Assembly (NCBI GenBank): GCA_023151315.1
Contig: JAKLJE010000018.1
Coordinates: 40,001-91,575, forward strand
Length of the DNA stretch: 51,575 bases
Origin: Bacteroidia bacterium
GTDB lineage: Bacteria; Bacteroidota; Bacteroidia; Palsa-965
Direction of reading: 5' to 3'
The notes under the pieces: model-generated
Seen by the model: the letters and a program-made list of their open reading frames with translations, nothing else
What the model was told of the DNA's origin: nothing
The model's database searches: none
Position numbers and translations under genes: made by a program
Shown here: positions 43,725 to 51,575 of the stretch, one piece after another
How positions within the stretch are numbered: position 1 is the stretch's first letter
How the letters are laid out: each line of letters starts with the position of its first letter

Positions 43725-45842
43725 ATGAGAGTTACTACGGCTTTATTCACATTCATTTTTCTGTTACTCGGAAAATCACTTTCTGCTCAACAGGTGCCCG
43801 CTCGATTTTCTGCGCAGGTAAGAGGTTTGCAGCCTTTCAGACAAGTTGAAGTTTTGGATTCACTGGCGCGTGAGTACTATAAATCCGAGCCTGTATTATG
43901 TGTTGATTTGCTTAAAGCCGCAATTTATATAAGCAACACAAATCAATTGGATACTGTCGAGATCCAGGAGCGCATGAATCTCAACAGACAATACAGATAT
44001 CACGGAAAAAATGATTCGGCAATGTTTCAGATTGATACCGCGTTGCTGGTGGCGCACAACGGAAAGTATGTAGAATGGGAAGAAGAAATTCTAAGTGCGC
44101 GGGGCGTTCTTTTCATGCGCATGGGGCTTTACGAAGAAGCGACTGCCAGTTTTGTCGAAGGAATGGATCTGGCAAGAGCGAATAATGACGCTGAGCAATT
44201 GGCGATTCTGAACAGGAATTGGGGCTCTCTTTATTTCTATACAACGGATTTCGAAGCGGCAATTGAGCGTACTCAGGAAGCGCTCAGGATATTTACAGAA
44301 TTGAAAGACACAGTGAGTATCGCGGCCTGCGTGGATAATATCGGATTGTATTTCTCCAATATGAGTAAATGGGACTCTGCTTATACTTACCAATTGAAGG
44401 CATTGAAGATTTTTGAAGCACAGAGTGATTCCGGTCACCTTATGGTTTGTTACAATAATCTCGGCAGTACATTGCTGCAGATGAAGAGTTATGGATTGGC
44501 GAAATCCTATCTTCTGAAATCGTTGGGCATGGCAGAGCGCCGCGGTTTGGATTATGAATGCATGACCACCCTCACCACAATGGCAGAGTTGTATCAGGCT
44601 ACCGGAGAGATTAAGGCCGGGCAGACTGCCGCATTGAGAGCTTACGAGCTTGCATTAAAGCAGGAGAATAGTTTCTACGCCCTTCAGTCTACAGAAATGC
44701 TGGCGATGTCTTATTATCGAGAAAAGAATTTCGAACGATCCGCTTATTATTTCCTTATCACAGATTCGTTGAGACAGGAAGTATTCGATACAGAAACCAC
44801 AAAAGCATCTGAGGAAGCACAGAAAAAGTACAAAGCACAGGAGCAGAAACAGAAGATTGCGTTGCTGGAATCTGAAAACGTTGCACGCACAGTACAGAAC
44901 GAAAGGGATGTAATCATCAAATGGGCAGCAGCCGGCATAGGAATGCTGTTGTTGATTTTCTCTGTTGTGGTTTTTCGAAATTACAACAGGAAGAAACGAG
45001 ATAACGATCTTTTGCAGCTGAAGAATGCTGCGATTGAAGAACAGAAGGCAATCATTGAAGTCAAGAATCAGGAGATTACGGATTCCATTAACTACGCTAC
45101 AAGAATCCAGAACGCGGTTTTGCCGGCAGCAGATAAGTTGAACGCATTGTTCCCGAACAACTTCATTTATTTCCGTCCACGTGATATTATCAGTGGCGAC
45201 TTTTATTGGGCCGCAGAAGGCAGAAATGGTGTGAGATATGTTGCGGTTGCTGACTGCACAGGTCATGGAGTGCCAGGAGCAATGATGAGCATGCTGGGTG
45301 CCGCAATTCTCAACAGAGTTATTGTCAAGAAGAATGTGACAACTCCGGGTAAAATTCTTGATACACTTCATGAAGAACTGCTTTCAACATTGAATGCGAA
45401 GGGAGAGAATCGTCAGGTTAATGATGGAATGGATATCGCTCTTATGATGTTTGATGTTCAGCAAAGAAAACTGATCATTGCATCTGCCGACAGACCTGTG
45501 TATTTTGTTCGTAATGGTTCACTGGAAACGATTGCGGCGGATAAAATATCCATAGGTTCTTCTTTGTCGAAATCCAATCCCTATTCGGAGCACACTATCG
45601 AACTGGATACCGACATCAGCGTTTTTCTGTTCTCCGATGGAATCGTGGATCAGTTCGGCGGACCGGATAGAAAGAAGTTCATGTCGAAACGACTGAAAGA
45701 TCTTGTGACAACAACACAAGCGCTTCCCATTTCGGAAAGAGCTCAGGAGTTCGCAACTGTATTCGATCAGTGGAAGGATGGAATGGAGCAAACCGATGAT
45801 ATGACATTAATAAATATTGAAATCAGAAAAAATGATGTTTAA
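43725..45842 (+). CDS. Membrane TPR protein with SpoIIE/PP2C phosphatase domain
   Basis: A 705-residue signalling protein. A signal peptide (TTALFTFIFLLLGKSLSAQ) is followed by a periplasmic region with about six TPR units (about 30-360). Then come a single membrane helix (AAAGIGMLLLIFSVVVF, about 400-417), a coiled coil (NAAIEEQKAIIEVKNQE) and a cytoplasmic SpoIIE-type PP2C domain (about 480-700). Metal-binding motifs are ISGDFYW and VADCTGHGVPGAMMSM (about 508-523), with LFSDGIVDQFG and TDDMTLINIEI. It probably dephosphorylates an anti-sigma-factor antagonist in response to a periplasmic signal. The ATG at 43725 gives the signal peptide. Confidence 0.92.
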   Translation: MRVTTALFTFIFLLLGKSLSAQQVPARFSAQVRGLQPFRQVEVLDSLAREYYKSEPVLCVDLLKAAIYISNTNQLDTVEIQERMNLNRQYRYHGKNDSAMFQIDTALLVAHNGKYVEWEEEILSARGVLFMRMGLYEEATASFVEGMDLARANNDAEQLAILNRNWGSLYFYTTDFEAAIERTQEALRIFTELKDTVSIAACVDNIGLYFSNMSKWDSAYTYQLKALKIFEAQSDSGHLMVCYNNLGSTLLQMKSYGLAKSYLLKSLGMAERRGLDYECMTTLTTMAELYQATGEIKAGQTAALRAYELALKQENSFYALQSTEMLAMSYYREKNFERSAYYFLITDSLRQEVFDTETTKASEEAQKKYKAQEQKQKIALLESENVARTVQNERDVIIKWAAAGIGMLLLIFSVVVFRNYNRKKRDNDLLQLKNAAIEEQKAIIEVKNQEITDSINYATRIQNAVLPAADKLNALFPNNFIYFRPRDIISGDFYWAAEGRNGVRYVAVADCTGHGVPGAMMSMLGAAILNRVIVKKNVTTPGKILDTLHEELLSTLNAKGENRQVNDGMDIALMMFDVQQRKLIIASADRPVYFVRNGSLETIAADKISIGSSLSKSNPYSEHTIELDTDISVFLFSDGIVDQFGGPDRKKFMSKRLKDLVTTTQALPISERAQEFATVFDQWKDGMEQTDDMTLINIEIRKNDV

Positions 45843-46650
45843 AGACAAAACAGTGTTCATCACCGGCGGCAGCCGCGGTATTGGAAAAGCAATAGGTTTG
45901 AAGCTCGCATCAATGGGAGCCAATATTGTTATTGCAGCAAAGACAACAGAGCCGCATCCTAAATTGGAAGGAACAATTTTCTCCGCCGCTGAAGAAATGG
46001 AAAAGGCAGGAGGAAAGGCGCTCGCGGTTAAATGTGATATCCGCGAAGAAGGAGATGTTACTGCGGCAATTGCGGCAGCTGTGGAGAAATTCGGAGGTAT
46101 TGATATTCTCATTAACAACGCCAGTGCTATCAATATTTCTCCGCCGTCTGCATTACCGTTGAAGCAATACGATCTCATGCAGGATATCAATGCGCGCGGA
46201 ACATATCTCGTTACACGTCATTGTGTGCCGCATTTACGGAAATCTTCGCACGCACATATTCTCACCTTATCTCCGCCTTTGAGCCTGAATGCTGAATGGT
46301 TCAAACATTTTGCGCCATACACTTTGTCGAAGTTCGGAATGAGCATGATTACGCTCGGGTATTCTCACGAATTGAAGAAAGACAAAATCGCAGCGAATTG
46401 TTTGTGGCCGCGTACTACAATCGCAACAGCTGCTGTTCAGAATATTCTTGGCGGTGATGAACTGATGAAGCGTTCACGTAAGCCGGAAATCGTTGCAGAT
46501 GCTGCTGCAGTTATTCTTGCAAAATCTCCGTCGGAGTTCACCGGAAATTTCTGCATCGATGATGAAATTCTGGCTTCCGCTGGAATCACAGACCTTGCGC
46601 ATTACGCAGTAACACCGGGCGGCGATTTGCAGACGGATATTTTTCTTTGA
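45832..46650 (+). CDS. Short-chain dehydrogenase, HSDL2-like
   Basis: A 272-residue SDR (from the ATG at 45832; a second ATG at 45835 is equally good). The cofactor motif TGGSRGIGKAIG is near residues 11-22, NNASAINISPPSALPL replaces the NNAG strand, and the catalytic pair sits in YTLSKFGMSM (YxxxK). HILTLSPPLSLNAEWFKHFA is typical of the HSDL2/hydroxysteroid-dehydrogenase-like branch. It probably acts on a fatty or alcohol substrate with NADP(H). It overlaps the phosphatase stop by 11 bases and is coupled to it. The next feature on the chromosome is a nadE fragment on the other strand. Confidence 0.88.
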   Translation: MMFKDKTVFITGGSRGIGKAIGLKLASMGANIVIAAKTTEPHPKLEGTIFSAAEEMEKAGGKALAVKCDIREEGDVTAAIAAAVEKFGGIDILINNASAINISPPSALPLKQYDLMQDINARGTYLVTRHCVPHLRKSSHAHILTLSPPLSLNAEWFKHFAPYTLSKFGMSMITLGYSHELKKDKIAANCLWPRTTIATAAVQNILGGDELMKRSRKPEIVADAAAVILAKSPSEFTGNFCIDDEILASAGITDLAHYAVTPGGDLQTDIFL

Positions 46651-46658
46651 GAAATTTA

Positions 46659-46814
46659 TCAGGAAAGATACTTCCCCACAATCGGCATTCTTCTTCCCGA
46701 GCCGAACGCTTTCGGCGATACACGCAATACCGGCGCCATTTGCGCGCGCTTCCATTCGTTGGAGTTCACCAGCTTCAACACGCGATTCACTAACGCTTCA
46801 TCAAATCCTGCGGC
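46659..46814 (-). pseudogene. nadE: C-terminal fragment of NAD+ synthetase (nadE), truncated
   Basis: Minus-strand frame of 51 codons plus stop (TGA at 46659-46661). It reads FDEALVNRVLKLVN, NEWKRAQMAPVLRVSP and KAFGSGRRMPIVGKYLS, the conserved end of Bacteroidota glutamine-dependent NAD+ synthetase. An in-frame stop (TAG, 46815-46817) precedes it, and base composition turns AT-rich there, so the rest of nadE is missing. It looks like a gene cut by recombination, with the segment 46815-51575 inserted or substituted. A misassembly joining two contigs is the alternative. It overlaps no other gene. Confidence 0.75.
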
Positions 46815-46850
46815 CTAAAGGATGATGGTGAACGTGCACACGATTTTTAT

Positions 46851-46881
46851 TTTGTGAATTCGATTATATTATTTAAATTGG
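46851..46881 (+). promoter_or_regulatory. Candidate promoter of the secreted-protein operon
   Basis: TTTG (46851-46854), 19 bases, then TAAATTGG (46874-46881), one base from TANNTTTG. Transcription would start near 46888, about 23 bases before the ATG at 46911. It lies inside the AT-rich segment that starts at the nadE break. No other gene or hairpin is visible between 46815 and 46910. Confidence 0.35.
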
Positions 46882-46910
46882 ATGGAGATCTAATATGATT
46901 GCCAAGGACT

Positions 46911-49907
46911 ATGAAACATAAATTATACATAAAAGAATTGCATGTAATTGTTTATATTCTAATGTTCCACGTTGCTGCCTTTGGCCAAGCCTCCAAACTT
47001 TGGTCAGAGAGTCTGGGAAGGAATACAATTGAATCTAAAACCTTTGTAGCTTCTGATCTTGTCGGTAACGTGTATTCAGCATGCGCGCATTATGCCAATA
47101 ATGGAAAGCTGGAATGGACTATAAAAAGTTGGCGAACAGACAGCACGCTTCGCTGGTCATATAATTATAATAGTGGAACATCCGGAGATGATAAACCTGC
47201 TGCGATTTTAGTTGACAGTAGTTTTCGGGTATATGTTATTGGCAATATCGGTATTGGTAGTAGCAGCGATATTGGTGTACTCTGTTTGGATACGGGAGGC
47301 GTAATGATTTGGCAACGCACGTATTCAAGGTTCGGAAACTCAAGAGATTTCGCCGCCGCTGCAACTTCTAATAGAGACGGACTTGTTTTGGTAGGTTATT
47401 CAGACGGAACCGGAACAATGGATGGGACAATTTTGAAATATGACACCCTTGGATTGTTGCAATGGAGTAAACATATTTCGGTGGGGACTAATGGTAATGA
47501 TTCTTGTTTGGCAGTTTTGTGCGACAGGAATGGTGATGTTTATGTAGCTGGAACTGGTGAAATGATAACTGGTGACGTTGATGCCGTTCTGATTAAGTTT
47601 AACGGCAGCGGAACTCAACAGTGGATTAAAAGTTACGGCTACAAATCTGGACAACCAGAGCGAGTTGGAGGTATGGCGTTTGGCTCGAATGGACACATAG
47701 CATTGGGAATCACATCTAACAGAAGTAGTAATAATGGCGACTTGGTGTTGCTTAAATATCTTCGTAGCAACGGAAATTTGAAGTGGAATGCACGTTACAA
47801 TGGAGTTGCCAATCAGAACGATATTTTAACTGGTATTTGCGCAGATGATGATAATTCATTTTTTATTACCGGTCGTAGTCAAGGCGTGAGTACTGATTAT
47901 GACTTCGTTACGATTCGATATCATCAGAACGGAAACGTTAAGTGGATGCAACGGTTTAATGGAACGCTAAATGGTGTCGATATGCCAAATGCAATTTTGG
48001 TAGATGGCGGCGATGTAGTTGTTGCAGGAGTAAGTATGGGTAATAAGAATTATGATGTTGTAACTATTAGTTATAACATTTCAAGTGGCAACATTAATTG
48101 GAGTAACCGATACAATAGTAACTATGGTGAAGCGGAGTTACTAACCTCAATTACTCGCGACCAAATGAGTAATATATTTATTGGTCTTGTGCAGCAAAAT
48201 AATTTGACCGATTGGGGTGGTGAAGTACTATGCTATAATCAGCCTTCGAAGAATATTCTGCACATTGAAGAGTGCATGAAAGAACTGGTAGGGGGATTGC
48301 AGCATTTATCAAGTGATCAGAATTTTAAGCAATTGCTCTGGAATTACATTCTGCGTAATGAAAGCGATAGTATTTATTTATTAAGGTTTCAGGATATTAT
48401 AGCTGGTTCATTAGAACAGAACCTTGATTTGGATAGTGAGTTGCAAGAATATTTCCCATTCGATTTTCAATCGCTTGGCGTTTCATGGGCTAAGATTATG
48501 GATGAAAGAATGTGGCTGGGAACGCTTCACATGAAGCCAATTTGCTCGATTCCATATTTACATTTGTGGGACTCTGCTTCATTCAGTGCTTCCAACTTTA
48601 TTGTTATCTCAACTTATAATAGAATTTCACTGCCTATTACAGGTATTTCTTCTGACTTGATAGTTGACAGTGCAACGGTCTTCTCAACTCCGGTTATTGC
48701 CGTTTCATTCGACATCCCGGTTTTTGTAGTGAAGGTGGATAAACTAATTAAGCCAATTATTAATTGCTATTCTGGACAACCTCTTAATAGTCCACAACAG
48801 TATCGCTGTCAGGTTTGCATTCCTTTTACCTCCCAACCATACACTAATTTAAATTTGTCTGGTAATGCATTTCATGAAATAGGTATTTGGTTAGAACTTG
48901 ACGAGTTGGAAGACTGTGGTGTAATGTTCGATGTTAATCTCTTCGATTCTGTTCCGTCTTCTGTTATGAGTTCTGATAGGTATGCTGTTTTAGTCGCGCG
49001 GTCAGGATTCTATTGGCGTAAGCAAGAAAGTGGAAGTTCTATTACTTTGGTTAAGTCTATTATGCCACACATAATAGATCGTTTAGGTCTATATCCAGGG
49101 CCGAACACATGGCAGCATGCGAACTCATTAACTCTTTGCGAAAACGACAACTTATTTCATGATGTTTACGAGAGTAGTGGAGGACAGAGGTACTGGTTGG
49201 ATTTTGGAGGTATTTATGAAATTCATCGTCCGGGTGTAATAGGTTTGCCTAAAATGTATTTCTATTTTAGCCCTTTTGAGTATTTCAACTTTGTTGGAGG
49301 ACCCGATATGAATTTAAATTATTTCGGTTCACCTAGTGGTAACATTTGCTCAAATGGGAAATTAGAATACATACCGCAACCTGCGATAAAAAGTTCTGTT
49401 TTTGCGACTACAACCGATGCAAGTTTCAATACTACTGGTTCCAAGGATCTATTTGCTAGTCCAGATTTAGTATCGTTGACGAACTATTGGTTTGATAACG
49501 TAATTGCAGTCGGAATGCATTCAGGAACTGGATCTAATTTGGCGGGGAATTACGTAGAATTCAATGCGTCTGTGACGCCGCAGAGCTGTACTCCTTCAAG
49601 TTTACCGGATATTGGACCGCTTGTGAGTTCATTGGGATGTATGGACGCATCGACTGTTAATGAAGGAGACCGGTATGAGACTTGCGAAGAATTTGACAAT
49701 GGGATAACATATTTCCCGGGGCAACAATTAATTGTACATGTACAGGCCGTGTTTAATAACGGAGAGACAATAAATCAATGTCAATATATCACTTTAAACA
49801 GCAACCTGATTTTTTATGATCAGGTTGCGGTTATGATACGCGGGGATATTGCTGATTTTAATCCTAATATAATCTCTTACAAGATTGATGTATATGAAAA
49901 GATTTAG
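46911..49907 (+). CDS. Large secreted protein with N-terminal SBBP-type propeller, unknown C-terminal region
   Basis: A 998-residue exported protein. The signal region is YIKELHVIVYILMFHVAAFGQ. Residues of about 50-440 form repeated units of the SBBP (Bacteroidota beta-propeller) type, such as ILKYDTLGLLQWSKHIS, LIKFNGSGTQQWIKSYG, LLKYLRSNGNLKWNARYNG and IRYHQNGNVKWMQRFNG, each linked to an NGDVYVAGTG-like strand. The other half (about 440-998) has no motif I recognise and ends without a T9SS sorting domain. Codons are markedly AT-rich. I chose the ATG at 46911; a TTG at 46899 would add 4 residues. It overlaps the next gene by 14 bases. Confidence 0.82.
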   Translation: MKHKLYIKELHVIVYILMFHVAAFGQASKLWSESLGRNTIESKTFVASDLVGNVYSACAHYANNGKLEWTIKSWRTDSTLRWSYNYNSGTSGDDKPAAILVDSSFRVYVIGNIGIGSSSDIGVLCLDTGGVMIWQRTYSRFGNSRDFAAAATSNRDGLVLVGYSDGTGTMDGTILKYDTLGLLQWSKHISVGTNGNDSCLAVLCDRNGDVYVAGTGEMITGDVDAVLIKFNGSGTQQWIKSYGYKSGQPERVGGMAFGSNGHIALGITSNRSSNNGDLVLLKYLRSNGNLKWNARYNGVANQNDILTGICADDDNSFFITGRSQGVSTDYDFVTIRYHQNGNVKWMQRFNGTLNGVDMPNAILVDGGDVVVAGVSMGNKNYDVVTISYNISSGNINWSNRYNSNYGEAELLTSITRDQMSNIFIGLVQQNNLTDWGGEVLCYNQPSKNILHIEECMKELVGGLQHLSSDQNFKQLLWNYILRNESDSIYLLRFQDIIAGSLEQNLDLDSELQEYFPFDFQSLGVSWAKIMDERMWLGTLHMKPICSIPYLHLWDSASFSASNFIVISTYNRISLPITGISSDLIVDSATVFSTPVIAVSFDIPVFVVKVDKLIKPIINCYSGQPLNSPQQYRCQVCIPFTSQPYTNLNLSGNAFHEIGIWLELDELEDCGVMFDVNLFDSVPSSVMSSDRYAVLVARSGFYWRKQESGSSITLVKSIMPHIIDRLGLYPGPNTWQHANSLTLCENDNLFHDVYESSGGQRYWLDFGGIYEIHRPGVIGLPKMYFYFSPFEYFNFVGGPDMNLNYFGSPSGNICSNGKLEYIPQPAIKSSVFATTTDASFNTTGSKDLFASPDLVSLTNYWFDNVIAVGMHSGTGSNLAGNYVEFNASVTPQSCTPSSLPDIGPLVSSLGCMDASTVNEGDRYETCEEFDNGITYFPGQQLIVHVQAVFNNGETINQCQYITLNSNLIFYDQVAVMIRGDIADFNPNIISYKIDVYEKI

Positions 49908-51396
49908 AAGTACGACGTTCATGTTGTTCTTGGGGGTTGTAATCATTCGCTGCCACTTGGGAGCTCAAATTCAGCCTGTCTGGATCGACACTGTCTGGCA
50001 TGGCTCCAATGGTAACATTGAATCCATTCATGAAAGTCAGGGTAATAAATTATATGTTGCTATTGACACCCAAGATACGATCTGCGGTTACTCAATGGTA
50101 AGAGCAATGAGTTACTCCTCAGCGGGAACGTTGATGCTGGATACTGCTTTATTTAATGACGTCTCTTGCGTTCAGGAGAACTATAATAGTTGTTTTGTTG
50201 ATGGAGGGGATTTGTGGCTGAACTACTATGATACGTTGCGCGTCGTAACTCAACTCAATTCTACCGGCCCCTTAATGAATTTTAGTTCGGGAGTAATTGT
50301 AGAATGTAAGCCAGATATTAATCATTTAATTGGTTATCAACCTCCGGTCAAAAAGAACGTCAAGCTAACTACCACAGGAATAATTACGAACGTGGATAGC
50401 TTACCTTATTCTGTTACTTGCTCCATTGCTGATATGCAATTAAGTTCGAATGTCTCATTGTATTCTATTTTCAATTTTATTGATTCGTCTGCGAATGATA
50501 TGTTGGGTGTTGGGGTGCGTGTTTTGGATCAGCAGTTTAACTTTTTAGGTGATACTTTATTGAACGATCAATCGACCATTTACAATAGTGATTACTATAT
50601 TGGTTCTGCGGTGACTGAAACCGATCATTTGCTTTTATTGAACGGCCCAGGTGCATATCTGTATAAAATTAATTTGTCGGGCAATGTTGTTGCAACATAC
50701 GAAAGCGGATTGTTTCCGTGGGCGGTGGAGCAGTTGATGTACGATCCGGTTAGTCATCTGATTTATATAAGTGGCCGACTGACAACTGATAATGTAATTA
50801 TGGTTTTGGATAGCAGTTTAAATTGTATTGATACTATTTTCAATAGCAGTCAATTGGCACGACCGTCTGAGATTGCAGTAACACCTGATGGCGACCTTTT
50901 ACATCTGTGGTATTGGCGACAGGGAACGCAGAAGACGTTAAGGCTGGACGTGTACAACAACGCTCAAATAAGAATTGATTCATTTTTGTTCTGGGATTCT
51001 ACATTGTACAGTTTTATGATGCCGGGTAGAATTGCTGCAGACTCCAACGGTTTAATCTATTTTACAACTGACGGTAACAATACTAGTAACATAGAATTTT
51101 CTATGGTATACTGTCTGGATAGGAATCTAAGCATTACAACACCATCAAGTTCGCAATCCATTCCTCTAACAGTATTTCCGAATCCGACCAATTCAATGGT
51201 TACGATCAACTTTGATACAGGAGTAGGAAGTAAGAGTGTTTCAATTTTCAGTTCATCAGGTCAGTTGATCAGTTCAACGATTACACGATTAGGAGTATTA
51301 ACGATTGACGTCAGCGCTTTACCGCCAGGAGCATATATTGTTAAGGTTACTGATGATAATGAGAACGAAGGACGAAAACTATTTATTAAACAATGA
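49894..51396 (+). CDS. T9SS-secreted beta-propeller-like protein
   Basis: A 500-residue exported protein. The signal region is TFMLFLGVVIIRCHLGAQ, and the C-terminal type A sorting domain runs from VFPNPTNSMVTINFDTG through LPPGAYIVKV to GRKLFIKQ. The central part has repeated strands like PSEIAVTPDGDLLHLWYW and PGRIAADSNGLIYFTTDG, suggesting a propeller. It starts at the ATG at 49894, 14 bases inside the upstream gene, so translation is coupled. The AT-rich composition matches its neighbours. The role is unknown; it probably works with the 998-residue protein. Confidence 0.85.
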   Translation: MKRFRSTTFMLFLGVVIIRCHLGAQIQPVWIDTVWHGSNGNIESIHESQGNKLYVAIDTQDTICGYSMVRAMSYSSAGTLMLDTALFNDVSCVQENYNSCFVDGGDLWLNYYDTLRVVTQLNSTGPLMNFSSGVIVECKPDINHLIGYQPPVKKNVKLTTTGIITNVDSLPYSVTCSIADMQLSSNVSLYSIFNFIDSSANDMLGVGVRVLDQQFNFLGDTLLNDQSTIYNSDYYIGSAVTETDHLLLLNGPGAYLYKINLSGNVVATYESGLFPWAVEQLMYDPVSHLIYISGRLTTDNVIMVLDSSLNCIDTIFNSSQLARPSEIAVTPDGDLLHLWYWRQGTQKTLRLDVYNNAQIRIDSFLFWDSTLYSFMMPGRIAADSNGLIYFTTDGNNTSNIEFSMVYCLDRNLSITTPSSSQSIPLTVFPNPTNSMVTINFDTGVGSKSVSIFSSSGQLISSTITRLGVLTIDVSALPPGAYIVKVTDDNENEGRKLFIKQ

Positions 51397-51575
51397 TTAT
51401 GCACAAATATCTGGTTCTAATTCTTATCTGCTTCGGCGTTAATGTATTCGGTCAGGTGACTGATAGTTTGTATACACCATACGGCACATTTGTAGTTGAG
51501 TCCTTTGACTCGCTTTACCCTTCTGAAAACTATTCATACGACGGAAGCGCTACTGCGGCAGGAGGAACTGCGGAA
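51393..51575 (+). CDS. Secreted protein, N-terminal part only (runs off the window)
   Basis: The start ATG overlaps the preceding stop (ATGA); a second in-frame ATG is at 51399. The first 61 codons encode a signal peptide (LVLILICFGVNVFGQ, cut near residue 21) and the beginning of a mature domain (VTDSLYTPYGTFVVESFDS). It is the third gene of the AT-rich operon of exported proteins. No family can be named from so little sequence. Confidence 0.75.
   Translation, partial: MIMHKYLVLILICFGVNVFGQVTDSLYTPYGTFVVESFDSLYPSENYSYDGSATAAGGTAE

Noticed and set aside
46474-46755. A 93-residue open frame on the minus strand over the SDR end and the nadE remnant
   Set aside because: It is in a different frame from the NadE-like one, shows no recognisable protein pattern and overlaps a well-supported SDR on the other strand.

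Overview
This window is a stretch of chromosome from a member of the Bacteroidota, probably a Flavobacteriales- or Sphingobacteriales-like environmental lineage that I cannot place more exactly. The signs are type IX secretion (T9SS) C-terminal sorting domains on three proteins, an adhesin with SprB-type repeats, a DUF4290 gene next to murA, almost no Shine-Dalgarno sequences, and Bacteroidota-type promoters with a -7 box TANNTTTG lying very close to start codons. No tRNA, rRNA, CRISPR array or insertion sequence was seen, and no gap between genes exceeds 300 bases; the longest are 46651-46910 (a nadE remnant plus a promoter) and 26556-26784 (a promoter).

Layout. 1-9045 is a nucleotide-sugar cluster for surface polysaccharide, all on the + strand. 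It holds Ugd and a UDP-glucuronate decarboxylase (UDP-xylose), a WbpO/TviB-like dehydrogenase with WbpB-, WbpE- and WbpD-like enzymes (UDP-2,3-diacetamido uronic acid), a WbpP/TviC-like 4-epimerase and RmlB. Two small unassigned proteins are embedded in it. 9140-16465 carries Tex, a FrnE/DsbA-like oxidoreductase, a CpsB/YwqE-type PHP phosphatase (fitting the capsule theme), a fatty acid desaturase, two tandem LpxL-type acyltransferases and DUF4290. 16597-25207 is housekeeping: MurA with Asp at the fosfomycin-target position, a TlpA-like thioredoxin, GrpE-DnaJ, a NatAB-like ABC exporter, Ppx/GppA and a sigma-54 activator that lacks its DNA-binding domain. 25314-35011 has secreted and envelope proteins (a possible papain-fold protein, a SprB-repeat adhesin, a YCII lipoprotein, RlpA), a dolichol-phosphate-mannose-synthase-like glycosyltransferase, a TolB-like propeller, an M28 peptidase and dihydroorotase.

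Two segments look acquired. 35141-37476 is an AT-rich type II restriction-modification unit of the PaeR7I/XhoI family (predicted CTCGAG); I found only two CTCGAG sites in the window. 46815-51575 is an AT-rich operon of three secreted proteins with overlapping genes. It begins exactly where a nadE gene is cut down to its last 51 codons, which marks a recombination junction. Between them lie a BNR-repeat T9SS protein, a PlsC-type acyltransferase, a two-domain VOC protein, a methyltransferase, a TPR-SpoIIE phosphatase and an SDR.

The candidates for something new are the 998-residue secreted protein and its operon at the broken nadE locus, the two small proteins embedded in the sugar cluster, and the possible papain-fold secreted protein at 25314. 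Nothing here is clearly a complete new system.
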